In this document: in pieces, positions 23,583-36,110 of the stretch
Layout: the number at the start of each line of letters is the position of its first letter
Position numbering within the stretch: position 1 is the stretch's first letter
Source: Amia ocellicauda
Lineage: Eukaryota; Chordata; Actinopteri; Amiiformes; Amiidae
Direction of reading: 5' to 3'
DNA: 64,000 bases
NCBI RefSeq assembly: GCF_036373705.1
Contig: NC_089869.1
Coordinates: 4,866,676 to 4,930,675, forward strand
Translations under genes and position numbers: made by a program
The notes under the pieces: model-generated
The model's input: the letters and a program-made list of their open reading frames with translations, nothing else
Databases searched by the model: none
Told to the model about the DNA's origin: nothing

Positions 23583-24730
23583 CACTCACCTAAAGGATTA
23601 TTAGGAACACCTGTTCAATTTCTGGACAATCTCCTGAACTCCAAACTGAATGTCTGAATGGGAAAGAAAGGTGATTTAAGCAATTTTGAGCGTGGCATGG
23701 TTGTTGGTGCCAGACGGGCCGGTTTGAGTATTTCACAATCTGCTCAGTTACTGGGATTTTCACGCACAACCATTTCTAGGGTTTACAAAGAATGGTGTGA
23801 AAAGGGAAAAACATCCAGTATGCGGCAGTCCTGTGGGCAAAAATGCCTTGTTGATGCTAGAGGTCAGAGGAGAATGGGCCGACTGATTCAAGCTGATAGA
23901 AGAGCAACTTTGACTGAAATAACCACTCGTTACAACCGAGGTATGCAGCAAAGCATTTGTGAAGCCACAACACGTACAACCTTGAGGCGGATGGGCTACA
24001 ACAGCAGAAGACCCCACCGGGTACCACTCATCTCCACTACAAATAGGAAAAAGAGGCTACAATTTGCACAAGCTCACTAAAATTGGACAGTTGAATACTG
24101 GAAAAATGTTGCCTGGTCTGATGAGTCTCGATTTCTGTTGAGACATTCAGATGGTAGAGTCAGAATTTGGCGTAAACAGAATGAGAACATGGATCCATCA
24201 TGCCTTGTTACCACTTTGCAGGCTGGTGGTGGTGGTGTAATGGTTTGGGGGATGTTTTCTTGGCACATTTTAGGCCCCTTAGTGCCAATTGGGCATCGTT
24301 TAAATGCCACGGCCTACCTGAGCATTGTTTCTGACCATGTCCATCCCTTTATGACCACCATGTACCCATCCTCTGATGGCTACTTCCAGCAGGATAATGC
24401 ACCATGTCACAAAGGTCGAATCATTTCAAATTGGTTTCTTGAACATGACAATGAGTTCACTGTACTAAACTGGCCCCCACAGTCACCAGATCTCAACCCA
24501 ATAGAGCATCTTTGGGATGTGGTGGAACGGGAGCTTCGTGCCCTGGATGTGCATCCCACAAATCTCCATCAACTGCAAGATGCTATCCTATCAATATGGG
24601 CCAACATTTCTAAAGAATGCTTTCAGCACCTTGTTGAATCAATGCCACGTAGAATTAAGGCAGTTCTGAAGGCGAAAGGGGGTCAAACACAGTATTAGTA
24701 TGGTGTTCCTAATAATCCTTTAGGTGAGTG
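23583..24730 (+). mobile_element. Nearly complete Tc1/mariner transposon, DD36E type
   Basis: Terminal inverted repeats begin CACTCACCTAAAGG and are identical for 31 bases including the flanking TA (23581-23582 on the left, 24731-24732 on the right). This is the TA target duplication of Tc1/mariner elements. The body is about 1.15 kb, the full length expected for the family, and encodes one transposase broken by a single stop. The 36 residues between the second and third catalytic residues give DD36E spacing, as described for the Incomer group, rather than the DD34E of classical Tc1. Confidence 0.93.
23658..24698 (+). pseudogene. Tc1/mariner DD36E transposase, one in-frame stop
   Basis: One frame of 347 codons runs from ATG 23658 to TAG 24696-24698, interrupted by a single TAA at 24078-24080 (codon 141). 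The stop falls where related transposases have glutamine before NWT, so one C-to-T change explains it. The N-terminal half has helix-turn-helix DNA-binding segments (LSISQSAQLLGFSRTTISRV). The C-terminal half has the catalytic triad in WSDESRF, QQDNAPCH and NPIEHLWD. As read, the frame makes only a DNA-binding fragment, or a catalytic piece if translation restarts. It sits alone between the inverted repeats of its element, 340 bases from the end of calhm3. Confidence 0.93.
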
Positions 24731-24732
24731 TA

Positions 24733-25036
24733 TAGTGTTCTGAATTGATAGTAGCCTACTCCACAGAGCTATCTTTGGTCCCTTTCTGTAGTCCTCTTGG
24801 CCTGCTGTCCATAGATCATATTCATAAAAGGCATACAAACACCCAATTGTACAACATTTGGAAATGAAACATTTCATTTATAAGTTATGTCACTGTTCTT
24901 TTTTTTTTTCTTTCCCTTTCTTCATTTGGAAAAACAGCTCTTAACTTAGTACAATGGTTAAAGTTGTATGCATATGGCCTCATGACTTTTACATTGGCTC
25001 ACACAGGCTCTTGCATGTGCCCAGCCCTCACTATGC
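24733..25036. other. Spacer between transposon and calhm3
   Basis: About 300 bases with a T-run near 24900. It probably includes the calhm3 3' UTR. No poly(A) signal in the canonical form was found on the minus strand here, so the transcript end may lie in or beyond the transposon. Confidence 0.4.
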
Positions 25037-28000
25037 CTAGACGTCAGAGTAGTGCGTCTTCCCCTTGCTATCCTCCCATGCGATGCAGATCCGGGCACGC
25101 GTGGCAATCTTGGTGACATCTAACTCGGGCTTGCTGAAGTACCAGGTCTCCAGCACCTTATCCACCTGGTCCAGCCTGGTTATGCCATGCAAGAAGTCTT
25201 CCATCTCCTCCTCCCCTGAGTGGGGTGGCTGTGGCAGGCAAGGTGGCACGTCCCCCTGAATGCTCTCAAAGAACTGGATGACACACTTACGGGCAAAATC
25301 GCGGGCATGCAGGCAGCAGGTCTCGTCGAAGAGTTTTTGCTCAATGTCCAGGTAGTTGCTCCAGTAGCGTGTCTGCAGGAAGGTGGCGTGGTCAAAGCAG
25401 GGCTTGATGATACGGGCTACTGCCCCCAGAACAATGAAGAACAGCAGGATACCCCAGCCAACAGCCTGCAGGGAAAAGAACAGGACAATTTAAACTTTCC
25501 TATGGTCTGGCAGCCACATTATCAAAGGCACATGCAGGTATAAAATACGTTAATCTACAACTGTAAGCATCAACTATCATCTATATAAATATTATACCAA
25601 TGAAAGCTTAAGCACATTTCAAAACACTGGGGCTCCTCACACACTGAAAAGAGATGCCCACTTGGACCAGAAGATCTGTTCTTGTACTGGCATGCTTTGT
25701 GTTTATGCTAAAGACACACGTGTCACTGAAAGGTAGCAATTACGGAGTTATTGCATGAATATATATATTTAAGACTGAAATGCATGTTATAAGACATGTT
25801 TTGAAGATTATAAAGTGCATATTTACAAGATTTGTCAGGCTAAATTCTCCTCAAAGTGAAATGTTGTGATAGGAAATAATATTAAAAATAATTTTTAAAA
25901 GATTGTAATATTTAAAAAATGAGTCTCCCGAGTTTCCTCTTGAGCAGAATGTATTTGTATTTTCTGTCACAGCTTATCTTCAAACACCAATAAAGCCCCC
26001 ATAAATTGTCTTCTTTTGAAAATGTAACAAATTGCATTCAACCTGTTGGTCTTACTGAAATAATTTACTAGCTTTGGAAAATCAAGCCCTATAAAACACC
26101 AGAAGGGGACTTCACTCACTTGTGACCAGCACTGCAGGTAGCGGGAGACTGCTTTGCGGAAGGCTTGGGTGTGGAAGATTGGGTCTTCTTTGCAGGGTAT
26201 CTTGGCCATGAGGCGGATGATGTCAAGGCCTGTGTTGTTGGGCATGCCTGAGAAATGCTTGGGATCCACAGTGATGCTAAAGGCACATACAAAGCACTTC
26301 CCATCCAGAAGGCTCACTAGGATCCAAACCATGGGGGCGAGCAAGGCTCTCTGCATCATGGAGGAAAACATGAACCTGCAAGTGCAACACATTACGGTCT
26401 CCAGTCTATGAGAAGCCATAGAGTTTTAAAAAACTTCAAGCCTATTCTGTTCCAGGGTATTATTATGCTTAAATATGACTTGCAGCAAAGCAAACAATAA
26501 ACACAAATAACCAGGTATCTGAACCAGTTCTTTCAAATTAGTCCAGGGCCAGACTGTATTGTCTAGCTACTTCTCGTGACATGACAGCATTTAAGGAAAG
26601 AAGGATTTGTAATGATTGGCTGCAACCAAACCCATGTGAAGGACGGTCAAGATATTGAATACATTCTTTTACTGGTAATCTCAAATTAAGCATCCTTAAA
26701 AACATTCTATTGTAGTTGGCTCTTTGATCAATTGTTTTCCAGTTTAACTTTTGTTTCGAAATGTAAAGCACAAGCTCTTTAATGGGAAAAGCACTTGGGA
26801 ATGGGAGTGTTTATTTGACTACACCTGCTACCCCTTTGATGCTGTTAGCTGCACACTGAAAATGATTGAGAAAACACTAGCAACAAAGACCTTTAATGCT
26901 CCTAGCATGAATTACAACAGTTTCAAATGGCAGCTGTACAGTATCGATTTTTCTCAACTGGAGTTCTTAGTACGTTTGTTAGTATATGTGTATGTGAGCA
27001 TGTATGCATCCATGAATGCATGTATTTTTTGTAAAGGTATATTGTAAAATGCTACATTACAAAGCAATGAGTCACCTTCACATGATTAATTCTTTGTACT
27101 TTTTGATGTATTTGTAAATATCAAAAGTGCAGGCCTTTAGTTACAGAGTAAGGCTAGCGAGCTTCCGTTGATAATTCACACAAATGTGTTTTTCTTGAAC
27201 AGACTGTGTGCTACCACAATATGTCCCTTCAAAAGCGGTTTTGAATGTTTTCATTTCTGAATCACTCCTTTCACTGATGTTATGACAGCGATTTGGGATA
27301 AAACAAACAGCACGAATTATCATGAACATTTCACCTACTGTGTATGTGTGCTTTTTTCTTGGAGCTATACTAGCACAATTAGTTGGCCTAGAATGAGCAA
27401 ATCTCTTTGTTTGGTTATGGGTGGCTTAAACAAGAGCCAAACACACACATGCATACCTGCAAAAGTACATGGTTAACATATTTCATATTTTCAAATGTCA
27501 CTCATCATCAACACCAAACAGATTAACTAATTGATGGTCAATTGGAAGAGGAGCAGTTGACAGGTGAATGCTAATTTATGCTCATATTAATTTAGTTGGC
27601 TTAGTCTAAGACAAGAGAAGGGGAAATCAGAACCTCTTCCCAACCTCTGAACAAGACCGACTGATAAAAAAATGTATCTCGTTCACCTCTTCCTTGAACA
27701 CACCTCCTTGTTCAGTCTCAAACTAATTAACTCAGACATATAGTTATGCATGTGCTGTAAGGGATATAGAAAACAGGCTGCATTCAAATGGACATTTTGT
27801 GTGCCAGGTGTGTGATACATCCAGGATGTCTTTGATTTGTATTCAGAAGTGCCCAACTGCAAGTAAAGACAATGAAAAACACAAAACCAAGTTCTTGTCT
27901 CTTAAAAGGAGGGGAACATGGGCTGACATTCATTTGCCTCATTGTATGGTATAAATGCTGGAATAGCACTGTAGTACATGAGTTCTAGTAAATTCCATCA

Positions 28001-28930
28001 GCTCATATGGTTTCAGAGCAAGGGAGCGGTCACAGGAAATGTCGTGAGTGTGACGCTGGTTGGGGCTCGTTCAGCAGGTTTTTAGAACAGCCCTGTGATT
28101 ACCAAAATTTTGGAGAATGGTTTAAGACTGCTGCTTCATAAAATTGAGATCACAATTAGGCCTTTCTTTAACTGCAAAGGAACGCCTCTTACTATAATTA
28201 TTGGATTTTTTTAAAAGACCAGAGGCTTGATTCACAGAAGAAATTTGCACTTTAAAATCACACTACAATTTACTATACATAAATGTGAATGTGAAAAGAA
28301 TAATAGGCTAACTTTGTGTAAAATTAATGTGAAACTGTACCGTTTCCAAGTTTTCCTGAGGAAGAACTGGCTAAACTACCAGAACCCCGACAGTTCCATA
28401 TTTGTTTTGTACAAATATGCCTTATCATAACAGCAGATTTATTTAACTTCCTATCATGTCATTGTGACTGCATTACTAATAGTTATACATCTTCCACTGA
28501 CAATTATATTTTATAATTGTATAAGTGCCAAGCATAAAGACAACTGTAATAGCAGCTTAAATCACAATCACAGACCAATAGGGAGATACAGGTGAGTGAC
28601 ATGAAATGCAAGTTTACAACACACACAAAAAAAACACACTTACTTCACCACAGCAGTATTTTTGGCCCTCTTGCCGGGGGGTCGCACCCACTCCTCCATC
28701 ATGACACCTGTGTGCCGGTTAATTAGCACCCCCAGGAAAAATAATATTATCGGCGGGACGAACATGATCCCCATCCCGTATATTTTGTTATACTGTGGCA
28801 AACAGGGGCATTTAAAATCCATCTGGGTGTACAGCTTTACACTGACCAGGGACAGCACCACACAGATACCGTTGGAGATGGATTCCGAATTGGACTGGAA
28901 ATATTGCAACACTAATTTCAGGCGCTCCAT
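25037..28930 (-). CDS. calhm3: Calcium homeostasis modulator 3 (CALHM3), partner of CALHM1 in the ATP channel
   Basis: Coding exons are complement(28644..28930), complement(26120..26375) and complement(25037..25465), total 323 residues. Intron 1 is phase 2 inside Lys96 (donor GTGAA|GTAAGT, acceptor TTGCAG|GTTC). Intron 2 is phase 0 after CWSQ (donor CAA|GTGAGT, acceptor CCTGCAG|GCT), the same site as the single intron of calhm1 and calhm2. Matches to CALHM3 include CPC at 41-43, SLLDGKCFVCAF with Asp120, VDPKHF, FDETCC and the YWSNYLDIEQKL block. An N-N-T sequon is at 142. Membrane helices lie near 22-38, 52-70, 103-118 and 184-200. CALHM3 speeds gating of CALHM1 in mammalian taste cells. Introns 25466-26119 and 26376-28643 hold no recognisable gene or transposon. 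The frame continuing past 26120 to 25967 is intron. Confidence 0.96.
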
Positions 28931-29292
28931 GGTGTATTCTGCTGGAAACGGTGAAAATAGTGGGAATTACTATTTTTCTTGCTTATTACTGTGACTGCTA
29001 CTAATGTCCCCTTCCAATGTCTATAGTTTACAGTATTTTAGCTAAAACAGAACAAAAGGTATCACAACGTATAATAACACTTTAGCACTTACATTTTTAA
29101 ACGTGATTAACTGTATTATTATGAACTAGATCTCTAAATTGCGACAAAACCCTACAATCTATTACAATATGTAATACTAGATACTATGCTCCATTTACAG
29201 TTATGTTTGTTAGTATATATGTAGGATATGTGTTAAAATTGAATGCAATCACGTACCGTGCACAGATTTCTTCTGTGATTAGCTTGACTTAC

Positions 29293-29541
29293 TGTCCACG
29301 CAGTAGTTCTTCTGTATGTGGAAAGTTGCGTTTTGTTGCGGTTGTTGTTTTTCTTGAAACGGATAGCGACAGCCCTTCCGATTTCTTGACTTTACAAATA
29401 AATGAACAATGTACTTCGGAAACGTCAAGGTGCCTAGTGGCCTGGAAATGCAAAAAGCACCTGCAGAGTGAGAGCCGGTTCCTCCTCCTCCTCCTCCTCC
29501 TCCTCCTCCTCTCTCGGCTCACTGCTGCACCGCGGCCGCAG
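29293..29541 (-). promoter_or_regulatory. Probable calhm3 non-coding first exon and promoter region
   Basis: On the minus strand a good splice donor (GGACA|GTAAGTC, exon end 29293) can pair with an acceptor CGTTTCCAG|CAGAATACACC just before the calhm3 ATG (exon start 28941). This would remove a 351-bp intron from the 5' UTR. The proposed exon is GC-rich next to its surroundings, with a GCGGCCGC motif near 29533 and a GAG/CTC trinucleotide run (29480-29512). The splice sites are seen. Their use is inferred. Confidence 0.4.
29480..29512. repeat. (CTC)n trinucleotide repeat
   Basis: About ten CTC units, GAG on the calhm3 strand, inside the proposed non-coding first exon. Confidence 0.93.
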
Positions 29542-31180
29542 CTGTAGCAATCAACGCATAACTTCCCTCCACAATTGTACAATGTATTTTCCTCGTTTTA
29601 CACGCTTTGACATTGAACAAAAGACTCAGTTCCCTACTATTTAATATTCCCCTGAAATAAATTAGTAGCCTAATGAAACCCGGTGTGAGTTGAGCACGAA
29701 ACTACATACTTTAATTGGGGATTTATATTGGACCTATATTGCCTGATAAAGCTAAAGAAATGTAGCATTGTATGCAAGTGAAGACAGTTAAGATACACAT
29801 TAATTTAAGGGACCCCCCATATGTTCTGGTTGGAGTAATTTACTCAGTTAAAGTGTTTTTTCCCCACTACAGATGTTTATACAAGCAATACTGTAATACC
29901 TTATTAGGTGGTTATTATTAGGAGGTTATGATTATTATAAATGAAGAAATTATCGGTGTTTTTCATATATTTGTATAAGTAACTATAACAATAATACGTT
30001 TTATGCCCTGACACCATCAGCTGCAAAATATCTGAAACATCACATACTCACACCATCACCATCTTTATTAACTCGGCTATATAATATAATAATTATAACT
30101 TGCACAACTTATACATTTTCTGTATTTGAGCCTACTGTGTATATAGTCCCGTAGGTTGTTTTCCTTGTCTATTTGAAATTTGCATTGTATTCTCAATGGC
30201 AACAACAACTTTTTTTTTTTTTTAACCAGATCTTATTTATACAATTGCTTTCTATGCAGAAAAAACAAAACGTACCGTGATAACTTCAATTATCAAGTTC
30301 AGTCAGCTGGAATATTTTTTTATTTAAACGAAGTACAGATCAATTAATATTTGTATTAAATGAATCACTGAATGACCATGGTGAATAAAGAACATATGCA
30401 TTTAACATGCCAATACTTAATTAAATGTTCGTCTCATTTATTTTTTAAAGTGCATTTGTATCATTTCCACCAAAGCATAGCCTTGGACTGCAATTGTTCG
30501 TCCTGGGCAGCTTGCACTCACTATAACACCTGCTTTTCTCTTGCTTGTTGTGCACCTCTTGTGCAAATATAATGCATTCCTGCATCCTACTGGTCCTCCA
30601 GTGGCACCGCAACTGTTAGACAAGTCAAGTGATTAGATCAGCAATTGTTAGTGTGTAGACTTCAATTACAGGAGAGGCTTTCTGCGCTTGTACACAGTGT
30701 GTGTCTAGACGCTTTAAAACCATGTGTGTGTCCTCTGGAAAGAAAATAATATTAAAAAACACAAATAGCTTGAGCACACCAAGGAAACACAGTGGGCCAA
30801 TTCCAGTTCAATTGACTATATTGGAATATTTTCTCAACATGGATGAGTCATTTGCAATGATTCAAGAGATGCATTGATTCATAATGGAATAAGCAAATGG
30901 TTAAATCGCTCCAGAATAAGGCGCCTCCTACCTCAGACTAGGAGGCTGTCACCTGCGTCTACAGAGCAGATCCGTTAGCATATGCACCTTACAAAGACCT
31001 TTATTTCCTTGCACGAAACCTTAGCTGTGCATGGATATATAACTAAATAAAATAACCAAAGTAAATAAATTAATAAAAAAAATCTGCACATGTGCATGTT
31101 ATTATTATTATTAGCTATAGTTGTATGATATTTAACTTTATAGACTATTATTTCCTTTGACGACCTGCCACATCTCAGTC
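29542..31180. other. Intergenic region between calhm3 and itprip
   Basis: AT-rich sequence separating the minus-strand CALHM cluster from the plus-strand itprip unit. No gene, RNA or clear transposon was seen. Confidence 0.55.
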
Positions 31181-31733
31181 CATCCCAGGTAACAATGCCT
31201 CGTTGCAGCAATCGTGTTCAATGTTGCAGAAACGTCGTCTGTTACCAGCGGTGGTCGACGGGTTTCCTGCCGCGCAGCAGTCCAATTCGCATCGGTGTGT
31301 CAGCGGCACGATTCGCATTCACACTGGAAAGGGGGTGCAAGTCTAGACAAAAGATGGATGCAAGACGGCATGCTTTCCAATAAATAAATAAATAAATAAA
31401 TAAGACGATTTGGCCCGCGGATAGGTACACGTTTTGCTCCAGACAACGGACGACCTTAAGGGAAGTCAGAGGGGGACGTTGGGGTTGACCTTGCCGGTGC
31501 GAGGGGAGGAAAAAGTTTCTCATCGGAGAGAGTAACGTTCAGGAAATGAGGACCAACCCTCAGAGAGACGAAGAAGAGGAAGAGACACAAAGTAAAGGGC
31601 CAGGCCGTCGCATTGCTCGGGCTTGGGCATTTTTATAGTTCTTCTTTTTTGTATTTCTACTTTCCTATTGCAGTCGTTTCATCCATCCCTCGCCGTGATG
31701 CATTTCAGTCGGTGTGTGTAGTAGGAGTAGGAG
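31181..31733 (+). promoter_or_regulatory. Probable itprip promoter and non-coding first exon
   Basis: CpG content rises here relative to the flanks (for example GTCGACGG, GCCGCGC, GCGGCACG, CCCGCGGA). The block ends in a strong donor GGAG|GTGAGTC at 31733/31734. The itprip coding exon opens with an acceptor at 37245-37246 and has only 12 bases before its ATG, so an upstream 5' UTR exon is required. This is the best candidate. A short upstream open frame (ATG near 31698, stop eight codons later) precedes the donor. An AATA repeat lies at 31381-31403. Confidence 0.45.
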
Positions 31734-32006
31734 GTGAGTCTTCCTGTACTAGGTTTCCTGTTCATGTTTGAATTAACTTTGCTACATTACTGCTACGATT
31801 AACGCCTGGGTTACTTAAAAAAAAAATATATTATTCTTTTTTTGGGTGAGACTGTAGATAGCAGTCTTCTTCAGTAACTCATTTTAGTTTCTGTTATTTT
31901 ACAGTTTGTCTTTTTGGGCGTGTTTTTGCTCTGCATCAGTTAGATAAATCTCCATTAGTACCCTACAAAAAAAAAAAAAAAAAAAAAAAAACTCCTGAAG
32001 CTGTAC

Positions 32007-32063
<57 letters not shown>

Positions 32064-35000
32064 GTAATGTTTAAGATATCTAGTTTTATCTAGGTGAGAT
32101 GGTTAGAAATACACACGTGTGTAGTGGTGCTACAATGCCAGGAAGCCGTCAAATTGGTTTCGTTAGTTAACTGTTTCGGGAATGGCTTCAGTGTTAGAAG
32201 TAGCACGTACACTTCAGTACAGATCACGTGACGTTGGATACACAATATCAGACGGGGAACACGTATCAAGCAAGTCTACCGTAGCATCATGAAAAGCAAC
32301 TTTTATAATGTTTGTTATGCATCTCTATGCACATCTTGCTGTGCAACTGCAACCAAAAGGACATGCATTCAGTATGAAATAAGTTAACATCAATACGCAG
32401 CAATTGAGATGGTGGGCCGGGGGGCTCTTAAATGTTACGATTGCTCGGTTTGTGTGCTTATTCCCGCTAGTTTTCCATCGAATCTGGAAACAGTGGTGTA
32501 ATTATGCAGGTTTTGAGAGTGGACTCCCATCTATCTTTAAATGCCTCTGCTGTTGTTGGCATCAGCCTGAATTTGCAAAGTGAATCAGCTCCAGGGTATG
32601 GGCAGACGTCATGGCACTGCTGTGTTAGGTTTCCAGTTTGGCATAGGATTGCAATTTGTGTCACAAACTTGACAGCACAACAAAGCAATCTAATACAGTG
32701 ATATATTTACGACGAATCATGTTTCTGGTACGCTATGGCTAGTATTAGCTGTTAATTGGCGTTTGTACATGGGTACACACATTAAAACAAGGCTGCTGGT
32801 GAATTTCCACTGCAGACTAAATTCCCCACATCTGAGATCTAGACTGAAATAATTCCGTCTGGGAGCAGCCAGATTACGTCACAGTCATGGGAAAAACAAA
32901 ATGTGCCTTGAAAACCATGCAAACGTTGCCAAAGAAATTTGATCATCTCAGATCATCTTTGATCTGAATTTTTTGTTGCAGATAATGTTCTCATCCCTTC
33001 TACCAAATGAGAGATGGCAATGTTATAGTTTACCCCGAATGTCAAATGATTTGAGAATAGAAGTCATTTGTTTTTGTTAGTCTAGCTGCATTAGTTTTTC
33101 CTTTTTGTGAAGCTGATTGAAGTAATTGCTGTTGAATACAGTAAGCCTCCCAGAGGGGAAGTGAGAGGGGGCTTGGGAAGGGGGCAGCTTGTCTGCAGTA
33201 TGGCATTCATTGCTTGTACAGCCTGAAAGGACTTGACTTTCTTTCTGAAAACGGCTGTACAGTTTCTGATTCTTTGAATCGGCAGCAATATCTGCAGCCT
33301 GCTTTACAATGAGATATATTAACATAAAAATCCTTTAAGTTGTTGATAGCATATTACTTAGTGAAACTTTTGCTTTAAGATGAGATTTGTGTACAGGGCC
33401 TTTGTGTATTTTCCTCCCTCACATCGCAAATAAGAAAGCCCAGCATTTCAGTGTGAAATCAATTACTTAAAGAATACCAATGAAGCAAAGTATTTACCAT
33501 TTTGTCTGCAGCTCCCTCCAAACCCCTAAACAATAACGTATAAACTACACAATACTGGCAGATTTCGTTTAAACAAGGATATAGACTCTTTATTTATATA
33601 AAAAAGGCTACGTTGTATACTCTAAAAGTCTTCAGCAGTGAGACACATTGTCTCCTTAGTGCTTACAGAAACAAAATAGACTCAAGTCTGAGTTTATAAA
33701 CCTATTATATAATAAAAATATTCAAATGCATTGTCACCTATAAATCGCATTGCAGTAGTAGACTGCAAAATTAAAACACATATGTACTATGTAAAAGATC
33801 AAAGTGGAATCATTACCTGGATATAAAAATACACAACTGATTTATTTGGGACCAGAAAGGTAATCCTAGCAATGTATTTTCCAAGCAGAAAAGTTAAACG
33901 CAATGTCTTGAGATGATAATCTTTATAACAATGGTGACCAATAATTGAACAATTGTTGAAAAAATAGTCCACCTTTAAAACGTCTATATATTAAACATAC
34001 ATTTCAATCGAACTGACATTCTGCAGGACAAACAATGTGCCATATGATGGGAGTATTCTGAACAAGGACCAGATGTGAGGAAATATACACTGAATGTGTT
34101 TAAGCCAGATGCATATTATTTTACTAGGCCACAACACGGAATCATCAGAATCATCAGGAACTGCATAGCAGAGGTTATCTGACTTCCTAATACACCCTGT
34201 AGGTTGATAATGAAGTACAGTGTGCGTCACTGTCTTAGTTCTATAAATAAAACAGCGCTTGTGTTGCTATTCAAGGGTTTCAGATAAAACGTGCTACTTT
34301 AACACAACCCAGCAAGGTCTTTGGAGTATTTTGGGTATAGGAGTATTTTTTAGATCTGCTGAGAGTAGAGCAGTTGATTAAACTCCACAATAAAGTAAGG
34401 CACTCATGGTATTTTTGAAGTCAGGGAAAATAGTTAATAGTTTAACTACCCTTTTTTTTATCCTTGCATGTGTTTTTGATTGAATGATAACATTAAACCA
34501 GCAAAAAAAAACCTAGATGGCAATTATTTTATAATTGCTTGAACTGCTTGACTGAATAAGATATCCCTCATTTCTTGCTGTAATCTTAGTTACTGTGTAA
34601 CTATTAAATGTCTTAATGTGTACACTAACACACTTGTTCATACTATTTCTTCCTTATCTTCAGCTTCTTCAAATGTTTGAACATATTTCATTCTCTAATG
34701 TGTAGTTTTGGGCTAAATGTGGGTTTGTAAAATAGAAATACATTAAAACAAAACAAACTAAACCAAAATAAACGATTGTGCCCATATGTAAGGAAGTATT
34801 GTAATATGGGTTGTAAGGGTAGGATTTGTGGACACATGATGTCAGTGCAAGGAAAGTTTGTTGAAAACAAACAATTGAACAATACATTAGCACAAGTTCT
34901 GTATGCATATCACATTGAAACCGCTTTCCCTGTTTCTTCTCCTTATTATGACTTGTTATTACAAATATCCAATACAAGTTTGAGTCTTATCTTTTTATAG

Positions 35001-35710
35001 TGCTAGTTCAACTCAAGGAAGTTAAAAGGCGTTGACATTTTCATTGAATAAGCCAACAGTGTTCTTATTGACTTAGATTCCTCATGGGAATATTATTGGA
35101 TCCACCCACTGTTCCTTTCTCGCTAATAATTATCTTGAATTGAAAGTTTAATTGAATAGATGTTTAAGTAAGTTATTATTAGTCTAAAAAGTGTTAAACC
35201 CTTAACAACTTGGCATCAGATACATGCATTTTTTCTGGAAGATGTGTTTGTAAGGAGACTTTCATGCTTCTCAGTTCTTGATTAACAGAAAAGGTGACCT
35301 ACACTACAGTGTTTGGAAGTTAAGTTTATAATTAGGATGCTGTTGAAATGTACAGACTGCATGATGTGGAAACACTGTACAATATCTGTGGAAGGAAAGT
35401 CAATACATTCAGTTAGCAAAAGTGAAAGCAATCGCTTAATCCTGGCTTTAACACACTGCATCTGAATAAGAAGAATATTGAAATCTCGTACAGAGTTGAA
35501 GCCAATATATATTTTTAGTGAATTCTTCAAAAATAAAATGTGAATTGAAAAAAACAAGAAAGTCCCATACAAATATTAATTGTAATGTTTTTCTTTGAAA
35601 CTTAGTTATAGCCTAAGTCTGTCATTGATTTTGCACACTGCTTTTTTTGCTATTAGACAACTAAACTGTTCCTTTAAATATATCATTTGGTACCCCTTTA
35701 TACATCTAAA

Positions 35711-35744
<34 letters not shown>

Positions 35745-36071
35745 TATTGTCCTCCTGTGCATGCCTGAATGGTAATTTAGTTTTCTAAAGGCATCATTAG
35801 TTACAGGTACTCTGGGTAGCTGAGAATTCAGCAGAATGCATGTTCAAGCGGATATATGTAACAAGTAAGAGGAAAGTGCAGCTAATAGTTCATTTCCTCT
35901 TTAAACGGTACTCTCATATTGTGTTGGGTTAGGGACTTGAGCAGCAGATTAACATTTCTCTGAATGAACCTAAACCACCACAAGCAGCCACTTTAAAACA
36001 TGTTAGGTAATTTTTTCCATCTGTAGCTGGAAAATCATAATTAGTGTTTTTAACGGTGTATTCTTAGATGA

Positions 36072-36110
<39 letters not shown>

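Noticed and set aside
25967-26120. Extension of the calhm3 exon 2 frame past the donor
   Set aside because: A consensus GTGAGT donor follows the conserved SQ. The extension does not resemble any CALHM, and exon 3 supplies the expected fourth helix.
26751-27047. 98-codon frame in calhm3 intron 1
   Set aside because: It resembles no protein I know, has no splice-site context, and runs into a low-complexity Tyr/Val/Met stretch.
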